Part shown: positions 41,853-49,961 of the stretch, piece by piece
Position numbering within the stretch: position 1 is the stretch's first letter
Layout of the letters: each line of letters opens with the position of its first letter
NCBI RefSeq assembly: GCF_025567525.1
Contig: NZ_JAOQJY010000005.1
Span: forward strand, 62,001-126,000
Length of the DNA stretch: 64,000 nucleotides
Direction of reading: 5' to 3'
Source: Gallintestinimicrobium propionicum
GTDB taxonomy: Bacteria > Bacillota > Clostridia > Lachnospirales > Lachnospiraceae
Notes under the pieces: generated by a model
Told to the model about the DNA's origin: nothing
What the model saw: the letters and a program-made list of their open reading frames with translations, nothing else
The model's database searches: none
Program-made: the position numbers and the translations under genes

Positions 41853-42146
41853 TTATAAGAGGGAAATGGAAACAGGACCGAACAGGATGTACAAAACCGC
41901 AGCAATCTGTAGGATTAAAATAGCGGGCATTCCCCAGACGAACTGTGGATGCAGTGTCTTGTGATGGAATGTATACATCCCGGCGATGCTTCCGATGCTG
42001 CCGCCGATGATGGCGAGCAGAAACAGCGTCGATTCCGGAATGCGCCATGCCTTGCGGCGTGCGCGGTTTTTATCAATTCCCATTGCAGCAAATCCTGCAA
42101 GATTTACAATCAGCAGATAAATTGCCAAAATCAGTAAAACATCCAT
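41853..42146 (-). CDS. DUF1294 membrane protein
   Basis: A 97-residue protein with three to four membrane segments and the DUF1294 signature: AAMGIDKNRARRKAWRIPES, then LLAIIGGSIGSIAGM, then HKTLHPQFVWGMP. Function unknown. Oriented with the LytTR gene, which lies 117 bases downstream. Confidence 0.85.
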   Translation of the reverse strand: MDVLLILAIYLLIVNLAGFAAMGIDKNRARRKAWRIPESTLFLLAIIGGSIGSIAGMYTFHHKTLHPQFVWGMPAILILQIAAVLYILFGPVSISLL

Positions 42147-42269
42147 TCAAAAACTCCCTGTATTTTTAAAAATTAAATCACTTCGTATTTATTATAGGAT
42201 TTATTATAGGAGATCGAAAAAAAGATTGCAAGAAGCCGGGGCAAAAAAAGATACGAGTGAACTGTAACA

Positions 42270-42306
42270 AAAAAAGGGATTCCGTGCCAAAAGCACGGAA
42301 GCCCTT
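42270..42306 (-). terminator. argG terminator
   Basis: On the - strand GGGCTTCCGTGC - TTTT - GGCACGGAATCCC (one mismatch), followed by seven T. Confidence 0.88.
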
Positions 42307-42322
42307 TATTAGCGTATGGTGA

Positions 42323-43546
42323 TTAGTTGTTGTTCTTTTCTACTTCCTGCATCTTCATTGCACGAACCTTGCTGGAAAGTCCGAACAGGTTAATGAAGCC
42401 TTCTGCATCGTGATGGTCATACAGATCGCCGGTTGTGAAGGAAGCAAGGCTTTCATTGTAGAGAGAGTAAGGAGAAGTTGTGCCGGCTTTGATGATATTG
42501 CCCTTGTAGAGCTTGAATTTTACTTCGCCGGTTACATATTCCTGAGTCTTTTCTACGAATGCCTGAACTGCCTCGCGCAGAGGAGTGAACCATTTGCCTT
42601 CGTATACAATCTGAGCCATCTTGTTGCCCATATCGATCTTTTCTGCATAGGTATCGCGGTCGAGGATCAGCTCTTCCAGCTGCTGATGTGCCTCCATCAG
42701 GATCGTTCCGCCGGGAGTCTCATAAACGCCGCGGGATTTCATGCCGACAACACGGTTCTCTACGATATCGACGATGCCGATGCCGTGCTTTGCGCCCAGT
42801 TTGTTCAGAGTGCGGATGATGTCGGAAACCTTCATCTCTACACCGTTTACACTCTTCGGAACGCCTTTTTCAAAGGTCATGGTAACATATTCTGCCTCGT
42901 CGGGAGCTTCCTCGGGAGTGCAGCCTAAAACAAGCAGATGTCCGTAGTTGGGCTCGTTTGCGGGGTCCTCCAGCTCCAGACCTTCATGGCTGATGTGCCA
43001 GATGTTACGGTCGCGGCTGTAGCTGGAATCTGCAGAGAAAGGAAGGTGAATGCCGTGAGCCTGGCAGTATTCGATTTCGGATTCCCGGGAATCCATGGTC
43101 CACTTATCGTTTCTCCATGCAGCAATGATCTTTAAATCAGGAGCCAGGGCTTTGATGCCGAGCTCGAAACGGATCTGGTCGTTGCCCTTGCCGGTAGCGC
43201 CGTGGCAGATTGCGGTAGCGCCCTCTTTGCGGGCAACCTCAACCAGCTTCTTTGCGATCAGCGGACGCGCCATAGAGGTGCCCAGCAGGTATTTGTTTTC
43301 GTAAACAGCATGTGCCTGTACGCAGGGAACGATGTATTCGTCACACAGTTCGTCATTTACATCGAGGATATATAATTTGGAAGCACCGCAGGAGATTGCT
43401 CTTTCTTCCAGACCGTCCAGCTCTTCTTCCTGTCCGCAGTCGATGCAGACGCAGATAACTTCGTAGTCGAAATTCTCTTTCAGCCACGGAATGATGGCTG
43501 TGGTATCCAGACCGCCGGAATACGCTAAAATAACTTTTTCTTTCAT
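42323..43546 (-). CDS. argG: argininosuccinate synthase
   Basis: A 407-residue enzyme joining citrulline and aspartate with ATP. The P-loop-like AYSGGLDTT is at residues 8-16. Later come GATGKGNDQIRFE and EYCQAHGIHLPFS with the citrulline/aspartate site. The ATG at 43,546 follows GAGGAG. The longer start at 43,588 is not needed. It diverges from argC across a 238-base control region. Confidence 0.95.
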   Translation of the reverse strand: MKEKVILAYSGGLDTTAIIPWLKENFDYEVICVCIDCGQEEELDGLEERAISCGASKLYILDVNDELCDEYIVPCVQAHAVYENKYLLGTSMARPLIAKKLVEVARKEGATAICHGATGKGNDQIRFELGIKALAPDLKIIAAWRNDKWTMDSRESEIEYCQAHGIHLPFSADSSYSRDRNIWHISHEGLELEDPANEPNYGHLLVLGCTPEEAPDEAEYVTMTFEKGVPKSVNGVEMKVSDIIRTLNKLGAKHGIGIVDIVENRVVGMKSRGVYETPGGTILMEAHQQLEELILDRDTYAEKIDMGNKMAQIVYEGKWFTPLREAVQAFVEKTQEYVTGEVKFKLYKGNIIKAGTTSPYSLYNESLASFTTGDLYDHHDAEGFINLFGLSSKVRAMKMQEVEKNNN

Positions 43547-43637
43547 GATAATTACTCCTCCATATGCTGTGTTTGATTTTTCTTTCAAGCTGTGTCAAGA
43601 TAAGGATGGAAGCATCCGTTCCCGACTGACTGAAATT

Positions 43638-43666
43638 ACTATACACCCGGATGCGAAGGAATGCAA
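43638..43666 (-). promoter_or_regulatory. argG promoter
   Basis: On the - strand TTGCAT, 17 bases, TATAGT. A near-palindrome TGTAAATTTATGCA (43,668-43,681) lies just upstream and resembles an ARG box. Confidence 0.65.
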
Positions 43667-43667
43667 G

Positions 43668-43764
43668 TGTAAATTTATGCAAATTATAAATATTTTATTC
43701 AGAAAAAATGGAATATATTCCAAAAATACTTGAATATTATACACGAATGCAGTATGATTATGCA
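43668..43764. promoter_or_regulatory. candidate ArgR operators between argG and argC
   Basis: AT-rich ARG-box-like elements: TGTAAATTTATGCA (43,668), TGAATATTATACA (43,731) and TATGATTATGCA (43,753). The last two overlap the argC promoter. This fits repression by ArgR with arginine, though they deviate from the E. coli and Bacillus consensus. Confidence 0.5.
43730..43758 (+). promoter_or_regulatory. argC promoter
   Basis: TTGAAT (43,730-43,735), 17-base spacer, TATGAT (43,753-43,758), 26 bases before the argC ATG. Confidence 0.7.
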
Positions 43765-43784
43765 ATGTTAAGGAGGAAAAGAAA

Positions 43785-44852
43785 ATGATTCAGGTTGGAA
43801 TTATCGGAGCGACCGGCTATGCCGGCGGGGAGCTGGTCCGTCTTTTATACGGGCATAAAGAGGCAGAAATCAAATGGTACGGATCCAGAAGCTATGTGGA
43901 TCAGAAATATGCGTCTGTTTATCAGAATATGTTTCAGATTGTAGAGGATGTTTGTAAGGATGATAATTTAAAGCAGCTGGCAAAAGAGGTCGATGTGATC
44001 TTTACCGCGACGCCCCAGGGCTTCCTGGCAGGAGTTCTGGATGAGGAAATCCTTTCCAATACAAAGGTGATCGATCTGAGTGCGGATTTTCGGATCAAGG
44101 ACGTTGCTACTTATGAAAAGTGGTATGGAATCGAACATAAATCTCCGCAGTTTGTTCCGGAAGCGGTTTACGGTCTGTGTGAAAGAAACCGTGAGGCGAT
44201 TAAACAGGCTCGTCTGGTAGCAAATCCGGGCTGTTATCCCACCTGCTCCATTACTTCGATCTTTCCGCTGGCAGCAGAGGGACTGATCGATATGGATACG
44301 CTGATTATTGATGCAAAGAGCGGTACCTCCGGGGCAGGGCGCAGTGCAAAGGTTGCAAACCTGTACTGTGAGGTGAATGAAAATATCAAGGCATACGGTG
44401 TTGCGAGCCATCGCCATACGCCGGAGATCGAGGAGCAGCTGTCCTATGCGGCAGGCTGTCCGGTTGTGCTGAACTTTACGCCGCATCTGGTTCCGATGAA
44501 CCGTGGAATTCTGGTGACGGCTTATGCTTCCTTAAAAGAAGTGAAAAAGCCGGACGGAAGCCTTGGGCTGCCGGATGCTGCAATGATTCGGGCAGCCTAT
44601 GACAAATATTATCAGGATGAGAAGTTTGTGCGCGTGCTGCCGGAGGGTGTGTGCCCGGAAACGAAGTGGGTAGAGGGCAGCAATTTTGTGGATGTGAACG
44701 TTAAGGTCGATCCGCGGACGAAGCGTGTGATTATGATGGGTGCCATGGATAATCTGGTGAAGGGCGCGGCAGGACAGGCGGTGCAGAATATGAATCTGAT
44801 GTTTGGACTGGAGGAGTCCGAGGGCCTGGATCTTGTGCCGATGTTCCCGTAA
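43785..44852 (+). CDS. argC: N-acetyl-gamma-glutamyl-phosphate reductase
   Basis: A 355-residue NADPH-dependent reductase, third step of arginine synthesis. The nucleotide-binding GIIGATGYAGGELVRL is at residues 5-20, the catalytic cysteine is C150 in VANPGCYPT, and HRHTPEIEEQ carries the active-site histidine. AAGGAGGAAAAG precedes the ATG. After its stop the arginine genes are interrupted by 1.6 kb of repeats and two unrelated genes. Confidence 0.95.
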   Translation: MIQVGIIGATGYAGGELVRLLYGHKEAEIKWYGSRSYVDQKYASVYQNMFQIVEDVCKDDNLKQLAKEVDVIFTATPQGFLAGVLDEEILSNTKVIDLSADFRIKDVATYEKWYGIEHKSPQFVPEAVYGLCERNREAIKQARLVANPGCYPTCSITSIFPLAAEGLIDMDTLIIDAKSGTSGAGRSAKVANLYCEVNENIKAYGVASHRHTPEIEEQLSYAAGCPVVLNFTPHLVPMNRGILVTAYASLKEVKKPDGSLGLPDAAMIRAAYDKYYQDEKFVRVLPEGVCPETKWVEGSNFVDVNVKVDPRTKRVIMMGAMDNLVKGAAGQAVQNMNLMFGLEESEGLDLVPMFP

Positions 44853-44870
44853 GGGATGGTGGATTCCCGG

Positions 44871-45144
44871 CAGACTTTGGCCGCCCCGGCAGCCGACTGC
44901 ATTGCGTCCCCGGGATTTGCGCGCTGAAACTTTTATGCAAAAGCGCGTCGGCTTCCTAAGGGCGCACCTCGCGTCCGAAACTTGCAGGCATGGTGGTAGG
45001 TTTTTGGCTGCTTTGGCGGTTGTGCATGCCTGCTTCGGACAGTCGGACGTTCGGTGCCGGAAGCCTGTGCGTTTTTGCAAAAGTTTCGCTTGCAAATCAA
45101 GGGGACGCAATTGCAGTCGGCAGCCGGGGCTGGCAATCAGTCTG
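44871..45144. repeat. large imperfect inverted repeat (MITE-like), arms of about 120 bp
   Basis: The left arm 44,871-44,992 and right arm 45,025-45,144 are reverse complements with scattered differences, for example GCCGACTGCATTGCGTCCCC against GCCGACTGCAATTGCGTCCC. The loop is 32 bases. It is GC-rich, without a credible gene, and could form a cruciform or long RNA hairpin after argC. Confidence 0.8.
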
Positions 45145-45146
45145 CG

Positions 45147-45310
45147 CGGTGAGGCCTGGTTGCCTGCGGCAACAGCGGCCTGTGAGGTAGGGCTGAGTTT
45201 GTTGGGGGCTGGTCGGCTGCGCCGACTGCGCCTACTTCGGCGGTGAGGCCTGGTTGCCTGCGGCAACAGCGGCCCGGGAGGTAGGGCTGAGTTTGTGTGG
45301 GCTGGTCGCC
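45147..45310. repeat. 94-bp direct repeat, two copies
   Basis: CGGTGAGGCCTGGTTGCCTG begins at 45,147 and at 45,241. About 70 bases are nearly identical in each copy before they diverge. They adjoin the inverted repeat. The rest up to 45,420 shows no gene. Confidence 0.8.
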
Positions 45311-45430
45311 GTAGGCGACTTTGCCCTGTTGGGGTAAAAAGGTCTTGATTTTCCGTGGAGTTGTTTGTAAAATCTAGGGTTAGAGAATTTTTGTGCTTTG
45401 AAATAGCTTTGAAGGATTGAGGTGTTTTGG

Positions 45431-45952
45431 ATGGCTGTCGGGCAGGAGTTGGTGGTGCATCCTTTTTCGCCGGTTGTGGACGGGCATTCCAGGGTGTTGA
45501 TTTTAGGGAGTCTGCCGTCGGTGAAGTCGAGGGAGAATCATTTTTATTACGGGCATCCGCAGAACCGGTTTTGGAAGGTTTTAGCGGGGGTGTGTCAGAC
45601 GGAGGTTCCGGTGTCGGTGGAGGAGAAAAAGGCTTTTTTGCTGGCAAATGGGATCGCTGTGTGGGATGTGATCGCTTCCTGTCGGATTGTAGGGTCTTCG
45701 GACAGCTCCATCCGGGATGTGGCAGCAAACGATGTGGCCGGGCTTTTGCAGAATTCCAGGATTGAGGCGGTGTTTTGCAACGGCGCAAAGTCATGGGAGT
45801 TATATCACAGATATTGTGAGAAGGCATGTCAGCGGGAAGCGGGGAAGCTTCCCTCCACGTCGCCGGCGAATGCGGCATGGTCGCCTGAACGGCTGATAAA
45901 AAGCTGGGGCGAGGCGCTTTTGCCTTATGTTGGCCCTGGCAGGAAAGGATAA
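45431..45952 (+). CDS. DNA-deoxyinosine / uracil-DNA glycosylase-type protein
   Basis: A 173-residue member of the uracil-DNA glycosylase superfamily, closest in pattern to the hypoxanthine-DNA glycosylase group. It has LILGSLPSVKSRENHFYYGH at residues 25-44, NRFWKVLAGV, AVWDVIASC and the late SPANAAWSPE. It should remove deaminated bases at repair. The ATG at 45,431 follows TGAGGTG. It overlaps no neighbour and is unrelated to the arginine genes around it. Confidence 0.8.
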   Translation: MAVGQELVVHPFSPVVDGHSRVLILGSLPSVKSRENHFYYGHPQNRFWKVLAGVCQTEVPVSVEEKKAFLLANGIAVWDVIASCRIVGSSDSSIRDVAANDVAGLLQNSRIEAVFCNGAKSWELYHRYCEKACQREAGKLPSTSPANAAWSPERLIKSWGEALLPYVGPGRKG

Positions 45953-45958
45953 ATAACA

Positions 45959-46408
45959 ATGGTTACAGTGCGCAGCATGCAAATAGAGGATTATGATCAG
46001 GTATACGCCCTTTGGATGACGATTCACGGGTTTTCGATCCGGACAATCGACGATTCCAGAGAAGGGGTGGAGCGGTTTTTGAAGCGAAATCCCGGAATCA
46101 GCGTAGTCGCTGAGATGGACGGTAGAGTGGTCGGCGCGATTTTGTGCGGGCATGACGGGCGCAGGGGCTGTCTGTATCACGTCTGTGTGCATGAGGATTA
46201 CCGGATGCACGGGATCGGCAGGGCGATGGTGGTGCACTGTATGAATGCGCTGCAGCAGGAGGGCATCAATAAGGTATCCCTGATCGCGTTTACGAAAAAT
46301 GATATCGGAAACGCCTTCTGGAAGCAGATCGGCTGGACGAAGCGCGAAGATTTAAACTATTACGATTTTGTTTTAAATCAGAAAAATATCGAAAATTTCA
46401 ACGCTTGA
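45959..46408 (+). CDS. GNAT-family N-acetyltransferase
   Basis: A 149-residue protein with the GNAT fold: MDGRVVGAILCGHDGRRGCL, VCVHEDYRMHGIGRAMV (acetyl-CoA-binding R/Q-x2-G-x-G/A form) and NDIGNAFWKQIGWTKRED at the end. Substrate unknown. Six bases after the glycosylase gene and 53 before argJ. A role as an N-acetylglutamate synthase is possible because of its place, but bifunctional ArgJ makes it unnecessary. Confidence 0.8.
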   Translation: MVTVRSMQIEDYDQVYALWMTIHGFSIRTIDDSREGVERFLKRNPGISVVAEMDGRVVGAILCGHDGRRGCLYHVCVHEDYRMHGIGRAMVVHCMNALQQEGINKVSLIAFTKNDIGNAFWKQIGWTKREDLNYYDFVLNQKNIENFNA

Positions 46409-46461
46409 GCGGGCAAAAGATACTGCTCAATCTGACATAAAAAGAAAGGCAGGAGGAACAT

Positions 46462-47685
46462 ATGGAGATCATTACAGGCGGCGTAACCGCGGCAAAGGGA
46501 TTTTTGGCAGCCGGCGTAGAGGCCGGGATCAAGTATCAGAACAGAAAAGATATGGCAATGGTGTATTCCAAAACGCCGTGTCGCGCAGCGGGCGTGTTTA
46601 CGACGAATGTAGTAAAAGCGGCTCCTGTTTTATGGGATAAGGAAGTCGTAGAGAGCGAGTGGGAAGCTCAGGCGATCGTTGTAAACTCCGGTATCGCAAA
46701 TGCGTGTACCGGAAAGCTCGGCTATGAATATTGCAGGGAGACGGCAGGAGCGGCAGCAGATGCGCTGGAGATTTCTCCTCAGAGCGTCCTGATTTGTTCG
46801 ACCGGCGTCATCGGTATGCAGCTTCCGATGGAAAAAATGACCGAAGGTGTGCGTATGCTGGCAAAGGCGATCAAGCCCGGAGAAGAGGCAGGAACCGATG
46901 CGGCAAAGGCGATTATGACAACGGATACCCGCAACAAGCAGGTTGCAGTAAAGGTGATGATTGGTGGAAAAGAAATAACCATCGGCGGCATGTGCAAAGG
47001 CTCCGGCATGATTCATCCGAATATGTGCACAATGCTCGCATTTGTGACAACGGATGTGAATATCTCCAAAAAGCTTCTGCAGGAAGCACTGAGCGCTGAC
47101 GTGCAGGATACCTTCAACATGGTTTCCGTAGACGGCGATACCTCGACGAACGATACGCTGCTTGTGCTGGCAAACGGCCAGGCGGGAAACCCTGAAATCA
47201 CGGAAAAGGGCGCGGACTACGATACGTTTGTGGAAGCGCTTCATTATGTCAATGAGACGCTGGCGAAGAAGATCGCAGGCGACGGCGAGGGCGCAACCGC
47301 ACTGTTCGAGGTAAAGGTCATTCATGCGGATAATAAGGAAGATGCAAAGACCCTGGCAAAATCGGTCATCACCTCCAGCCTGACAAAGGCAGCCTTGTTT
47401 GGACACGATGCGAACTGGGGACGGATTCTGTGTGCGCTGGGCTATTCCGGGGCAAAATTCGATCCCGAGGCGATAGAACTGTATCTGGAAAGCAGCGCCG
47501 GAAAGATCCTGATCTTCAAGGATGGTATGGCGGCAGATTACAGCGAGGAAGAAGCGACCCGGATTCTGTCCTGCTCCGAGGTGACTGCGCTTGTGGATAT
47601 GAAGATGGGCGAGGCGGAAGCGACAGCCTGGGGCTGTGACTTAACCTACGATTATGTCAAGATTAACGCGGACTACCGCAGCTGA
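46462..47685 (+). CDS. argJ: bifunctional ornithine acetyltransferase / N-acetylglutamate synthase
   Basis: A 407-residue self-cleaving enzyme that moves the acetyl group from N-acetylornithine to glutamate. The cleavage motif KGSGMIHPNMCTMLAF places the nucleophile at T190. The residue before it is Cys, where Ala is usual, a permitted change. GDGEGATALFEV and FGHDANWGRI are also conserved. GGCAGGAGGAAC precedes the ATG. Confidence 0.94.
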   Translation: MEIITGGVTAAKGFLAAGVEAGIKYQNRKDMAMVYSKTPCRAAGVFTTNVVKAAPVLWDKEVVESEWEAQAIVVNSGIANACTGKLGYEYCRETAGAAADALEISPQSVLICSTGVIGMQLPMEKMTEGVRMLAKAIKPGEEAGTDAAKAIMTTDTRNKQVAVKVMIGGKEITIGGMCKGSGMIHPNMCTMLAFVTTDVNISKKLLQEALSADVQDTFNMVSVDGDTSTNDTLLVLANGQAGNPEITEKGADYDTFVEALHYVNETLAKKIAGDGEGATALFEVKVIHADNKEDAKTLAKSVITSSLTKAALFGHDANWGRILCALGYSGAKFDPEAIELYLESSAGKILIFKDGMAADYSEEEATRILSCSEVTALVDMKMGEAEATAWGCDLTYDYVKINADYRS

Positions 47686-47761
47686 CGCGAACCGGCGTTA
47701 GAACGATAAAACAGTCTCACAGCGCCGCAAAAGGAAACGTGCGCAGAAATGGGAGGAAAAA

Positions 47762-48643
47762 GTGGAAAAACCGGAAATGGAACAGATCATGAAAAAAGCG
47801 GAGGTGCTGATTGAAGCGCTCCCCTATATCCAGAAATTCAACCGGAAAATTATCGTGGTAAAATACGGCGGCAGCGCCATGAGCAATGAAGAGCTGCAGA
47901 AAAACGTCATCAAGGACGTGACGCTGTTAAAGCTGGTAGGGTTTAAGCCGATCATCGTACACGGCGGCGGCAAGGCCATCAGCAAATGGGTGGCAAAAGC
48001 CGGCAAGGAGCCTGTTTTTGTCAACGGATTGCGCGTGACGGACGCTGAAACGATGGAAATCGCGGAAATGGTACTGGGGCGCGTCAACAAAAATCTGGTT
48101 GCCATGGTACAGGAGCTTGGCGTACCCGCAGCTGGTATCAGCGGCAAGGACGGCGGTCTTCTGCAGGTGGAAAAGAAATATTCCGATGGGAAGGATATCG
48201 GCTTTGTCGGCGATGTGACCAAAGTAAATCCCAAGATTTTATATGATCTGATCGACCGCGATTACCTTCCGATCGTAGCTCCGGTGGGCATGGATGAAAA
48301 TTGCGAGACCTATAATATCAATGCAGACGACGCAGCGTGCGCGATCGCAAGGGCGGTCGGCGCGGACAAGCTCGTGTTCCTGACGGATGTAGAAGGTCTG
48401 TACAAAGACTTTTCTGATAAATCCTCTTTCATCTCCCGCATTACAGCAAGCGACGCGGAAGCGCTTGTCAGCAGCGGCGAGATCGGCGGCGGCATGCTGC
48501 CGAAGTTAAACAACTGTACGGCGGCAGTCAAAGGCGGCGTCAACCGGGTACATATCCTGGACGGCAGAATCCCCCACTGTCTGCTTTTGGAAATTTTTAC
48601 AGATCATGGGATCGGAACAGCGATTGTCGGAGACGATGAGTAG
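47762..48643 (+). CDS. argB: acetylglutamate kinase
   Basis: A 293-residue amino-acid kinase, second step of arginine synthesis. KYGGSAM at residues 34-40, PIIVHGGGKAIS at about 62-73, the NADDAACAIARAVGADKLVF block and the final GIGTAIVGDDE are typical. The N-terminal 25-residue helix (EQIMKKAEVLIEALPYIQKF) is that of arginine-inhibited hexameric enzymes, so feedback inhibition is likely. Start GTG 47,762, 5 bases after GGGAGG. Confidence 0.95.
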   Translation: MEKPEMEQIMKKAEVLIEALPYIQKFNRKIIVVKYGGSAMSNEELQKNVIKDVTLLKLVGFKPIIVHGGGKAISKWVAKAGKEPVFVNGLRVTDAETMEIAEMVLGRVNKNLVAMVQELGVPAAGISGKDGGLLQVEKKYSDGKDIGFVGDVTKVNPKILYDLIDRDYLPIVAPVGMDENCETYNINADDAACAIARAVGADKLVFLTDVEGLYKDFSDKSSFISRITASDAEALVSSGEIGGGMLPKLNNCTAAVKGGVNRVHILDGRIPHCLLLEIFTDHGIGTAIVGDDE

Positions 48644-48668
48644 GTTTAAAGCAGTGCAAAGCACCTTC

Positions 48669-48698
48669 GGCACAGAGTGCCTGCGGAATGGAGGAAAC
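48669..48698 (+). promoter_or_regulatory. hairpin leader before argD
   Basis: GGCAC-AGA-GTGCC, then TGCGGAATGGAGGAAAC and the ATG. Nearly the same layout as the degV leader at 32,831. Confidence 0.55.
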
Positions 48699-49913
48699 AT
48701 GGGTGAATTGATGCAGCAGTATATCGACGAAGCCGAGCAGGATCTTCTGCATACCTATAATCGGTATCAGGTCGTTCTGGATCGCGGCGACGGCGTATCT
48801 TTATATGATATAGAAGGAAAACGGTATCTGGATTTTGTGGCTGGTATTGCGGTGTTTGCCCTCGGCTATCATAATGCCGAGTACAATGATGCGCTGAAGG
48901 CGCAGATCGACAAGGTCATCCACACCTCGAATTATTATTACAATGTTCCTGCGGTGGAAGCGGCAAGACATCTGAAAAAGGTTTCCCGGATGGACCGCGT
49001 GTTCTTCACCAACAGCGGTGCGGAGGCAATTGAGGGCGCGATCAAGGCGGCGCGGAAATATGCTTATTTAAAAGACGGCACGACAGATCATGAGATCATT
49101 GCCATGAACCATTCGTTCCACGGTCGGACGATGGGAGCACTGTCGGTAACCGGCAATCCGCATTATAGAGAGGCATTTGAGCCCGGAATCGGCAATATCC
49201 GGTTTGCCGATCTCAACGATTTTGACAGCGTGCTGGCATGTGTAAATGACAAGACGTGTGCAATTTTGCTGGAAACCGTGCAGGGTGAAGGCGGAATTTA
49301 TCCGGTACAGGAGGACTTTCTGAAAAAAGTGCGCGCGCTGTGCGATGAAAAGGATATCCTGCTGATTCTGGATGAAATCCAGTGCGGCATGGGACGAACC
49401 GGCTATTGGTATGCGTGGCAGAAATATGGCATAAAGCCGGATATCATGACGACGGCAAAAGCCCTTGGCTGCGGTGTTCCGGTGGGTGCATTTTTAATGA
49501 CGGAAAAGGTCGGACAGCATTCGCTTACGGCAGGCGACCACGGCACGACCTATGGCGGCAATCCGCTGGCATGTGCAGCTGTGGCAAAGGTGCTGGAGCT
49601 GTTTGAAGAAAACAATATTCTGGAGCATGTGCGGGAGGTGTCGGCTTATCTGGAAGAAAAGCTGGACAGCCTGGCAGCAAAATATGATTTTATCACGGAC
49701 AGAAGAGGCATGGGACTGATGCAGGGACTTGTCTTTGACCGTCCGGTTGCGCCTGTGATCAACGCAGCGCTGGAAAACGGTCTGATTCTGATCAACGCGG
49801 GAACCAATATTATCCGCTTCGTTCCGCCTCTTGTCATCACCGACGCAGATGTGGATGAAATGATCGAAATTCTGGATTCATGCCTGAAAACGCTTCAGGA
49901 GCAAAACGCGTAG
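48699..49913 (+). CDS. argD: acetylornithine aminotransferase
   Basis: A 404-residue PLP enzyme of the class III aminotransferases. FTNSGAEAIEGAIKAARKYA, NHSFHGRTMGALSVTGN, LILDEIQCGMGRTG and the PLP lysine in MTTAKALGCGVP are all present. It makes N-acetylornithine from the semialdehyde supplied by ArgC. The ATG at 48,699 follows TGGAGG, 55 bases after argB. The in-frame ATG at 48,606 would start inside argB and is rejected. Confidence 0.94.
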   Translation: MGELMQQYIDEAEQDLLHTYNRYQVVLDRGDGVSLYDIEGKRYLDFVAGIAVFALGYHNAEYNDALKAQIDKVIHTSNYYYNVPAVEAARHLKKVSRMDRVFFTNSGAEAIEGAIKAARKYAYLKDGTTDHEIIAMNHSFHGRTMGALSVTGNPHYREAFEPGIGNIRFADLNDFDSVLACVNDKTCAILLETVQGEGGIYPVQEDFLKKVRALCDEKDILLILDEIQCGMGRTGYWYAWQKYGIKPDIMTTAKALGCGVPVGAFLMTEKVGQHSLTAGDHGTTYGGNPLACAAVAKVLELFEENNILEHVREVSAYLEEKLDSLAAKYDFITDRRGMGLMQGLVFDRPVAPVINAALENGLILINAGTNIIRFVPPLVITDADVDEMIEILDSCLKTLQEQNA

Positions 49914-49961
49914 CTGCCGGGAAACGGCGGCGCGGCAAAAAAGAAAGAAATGGAGAGGAAC

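Noticed and set aside
44803..45246. 147-codon + strand frame after argC
   Set aside because: Begins inside argC and runs through the inverted repeat with no family features.
44532..45959. 475-codon open frame on the - strand through the arg repeats
   Set aside because: Passes through argC, the inverted repeat and the glycosylase gene. Composition is low-complexity Pro/Ser/Arg. A product of repeat structure.
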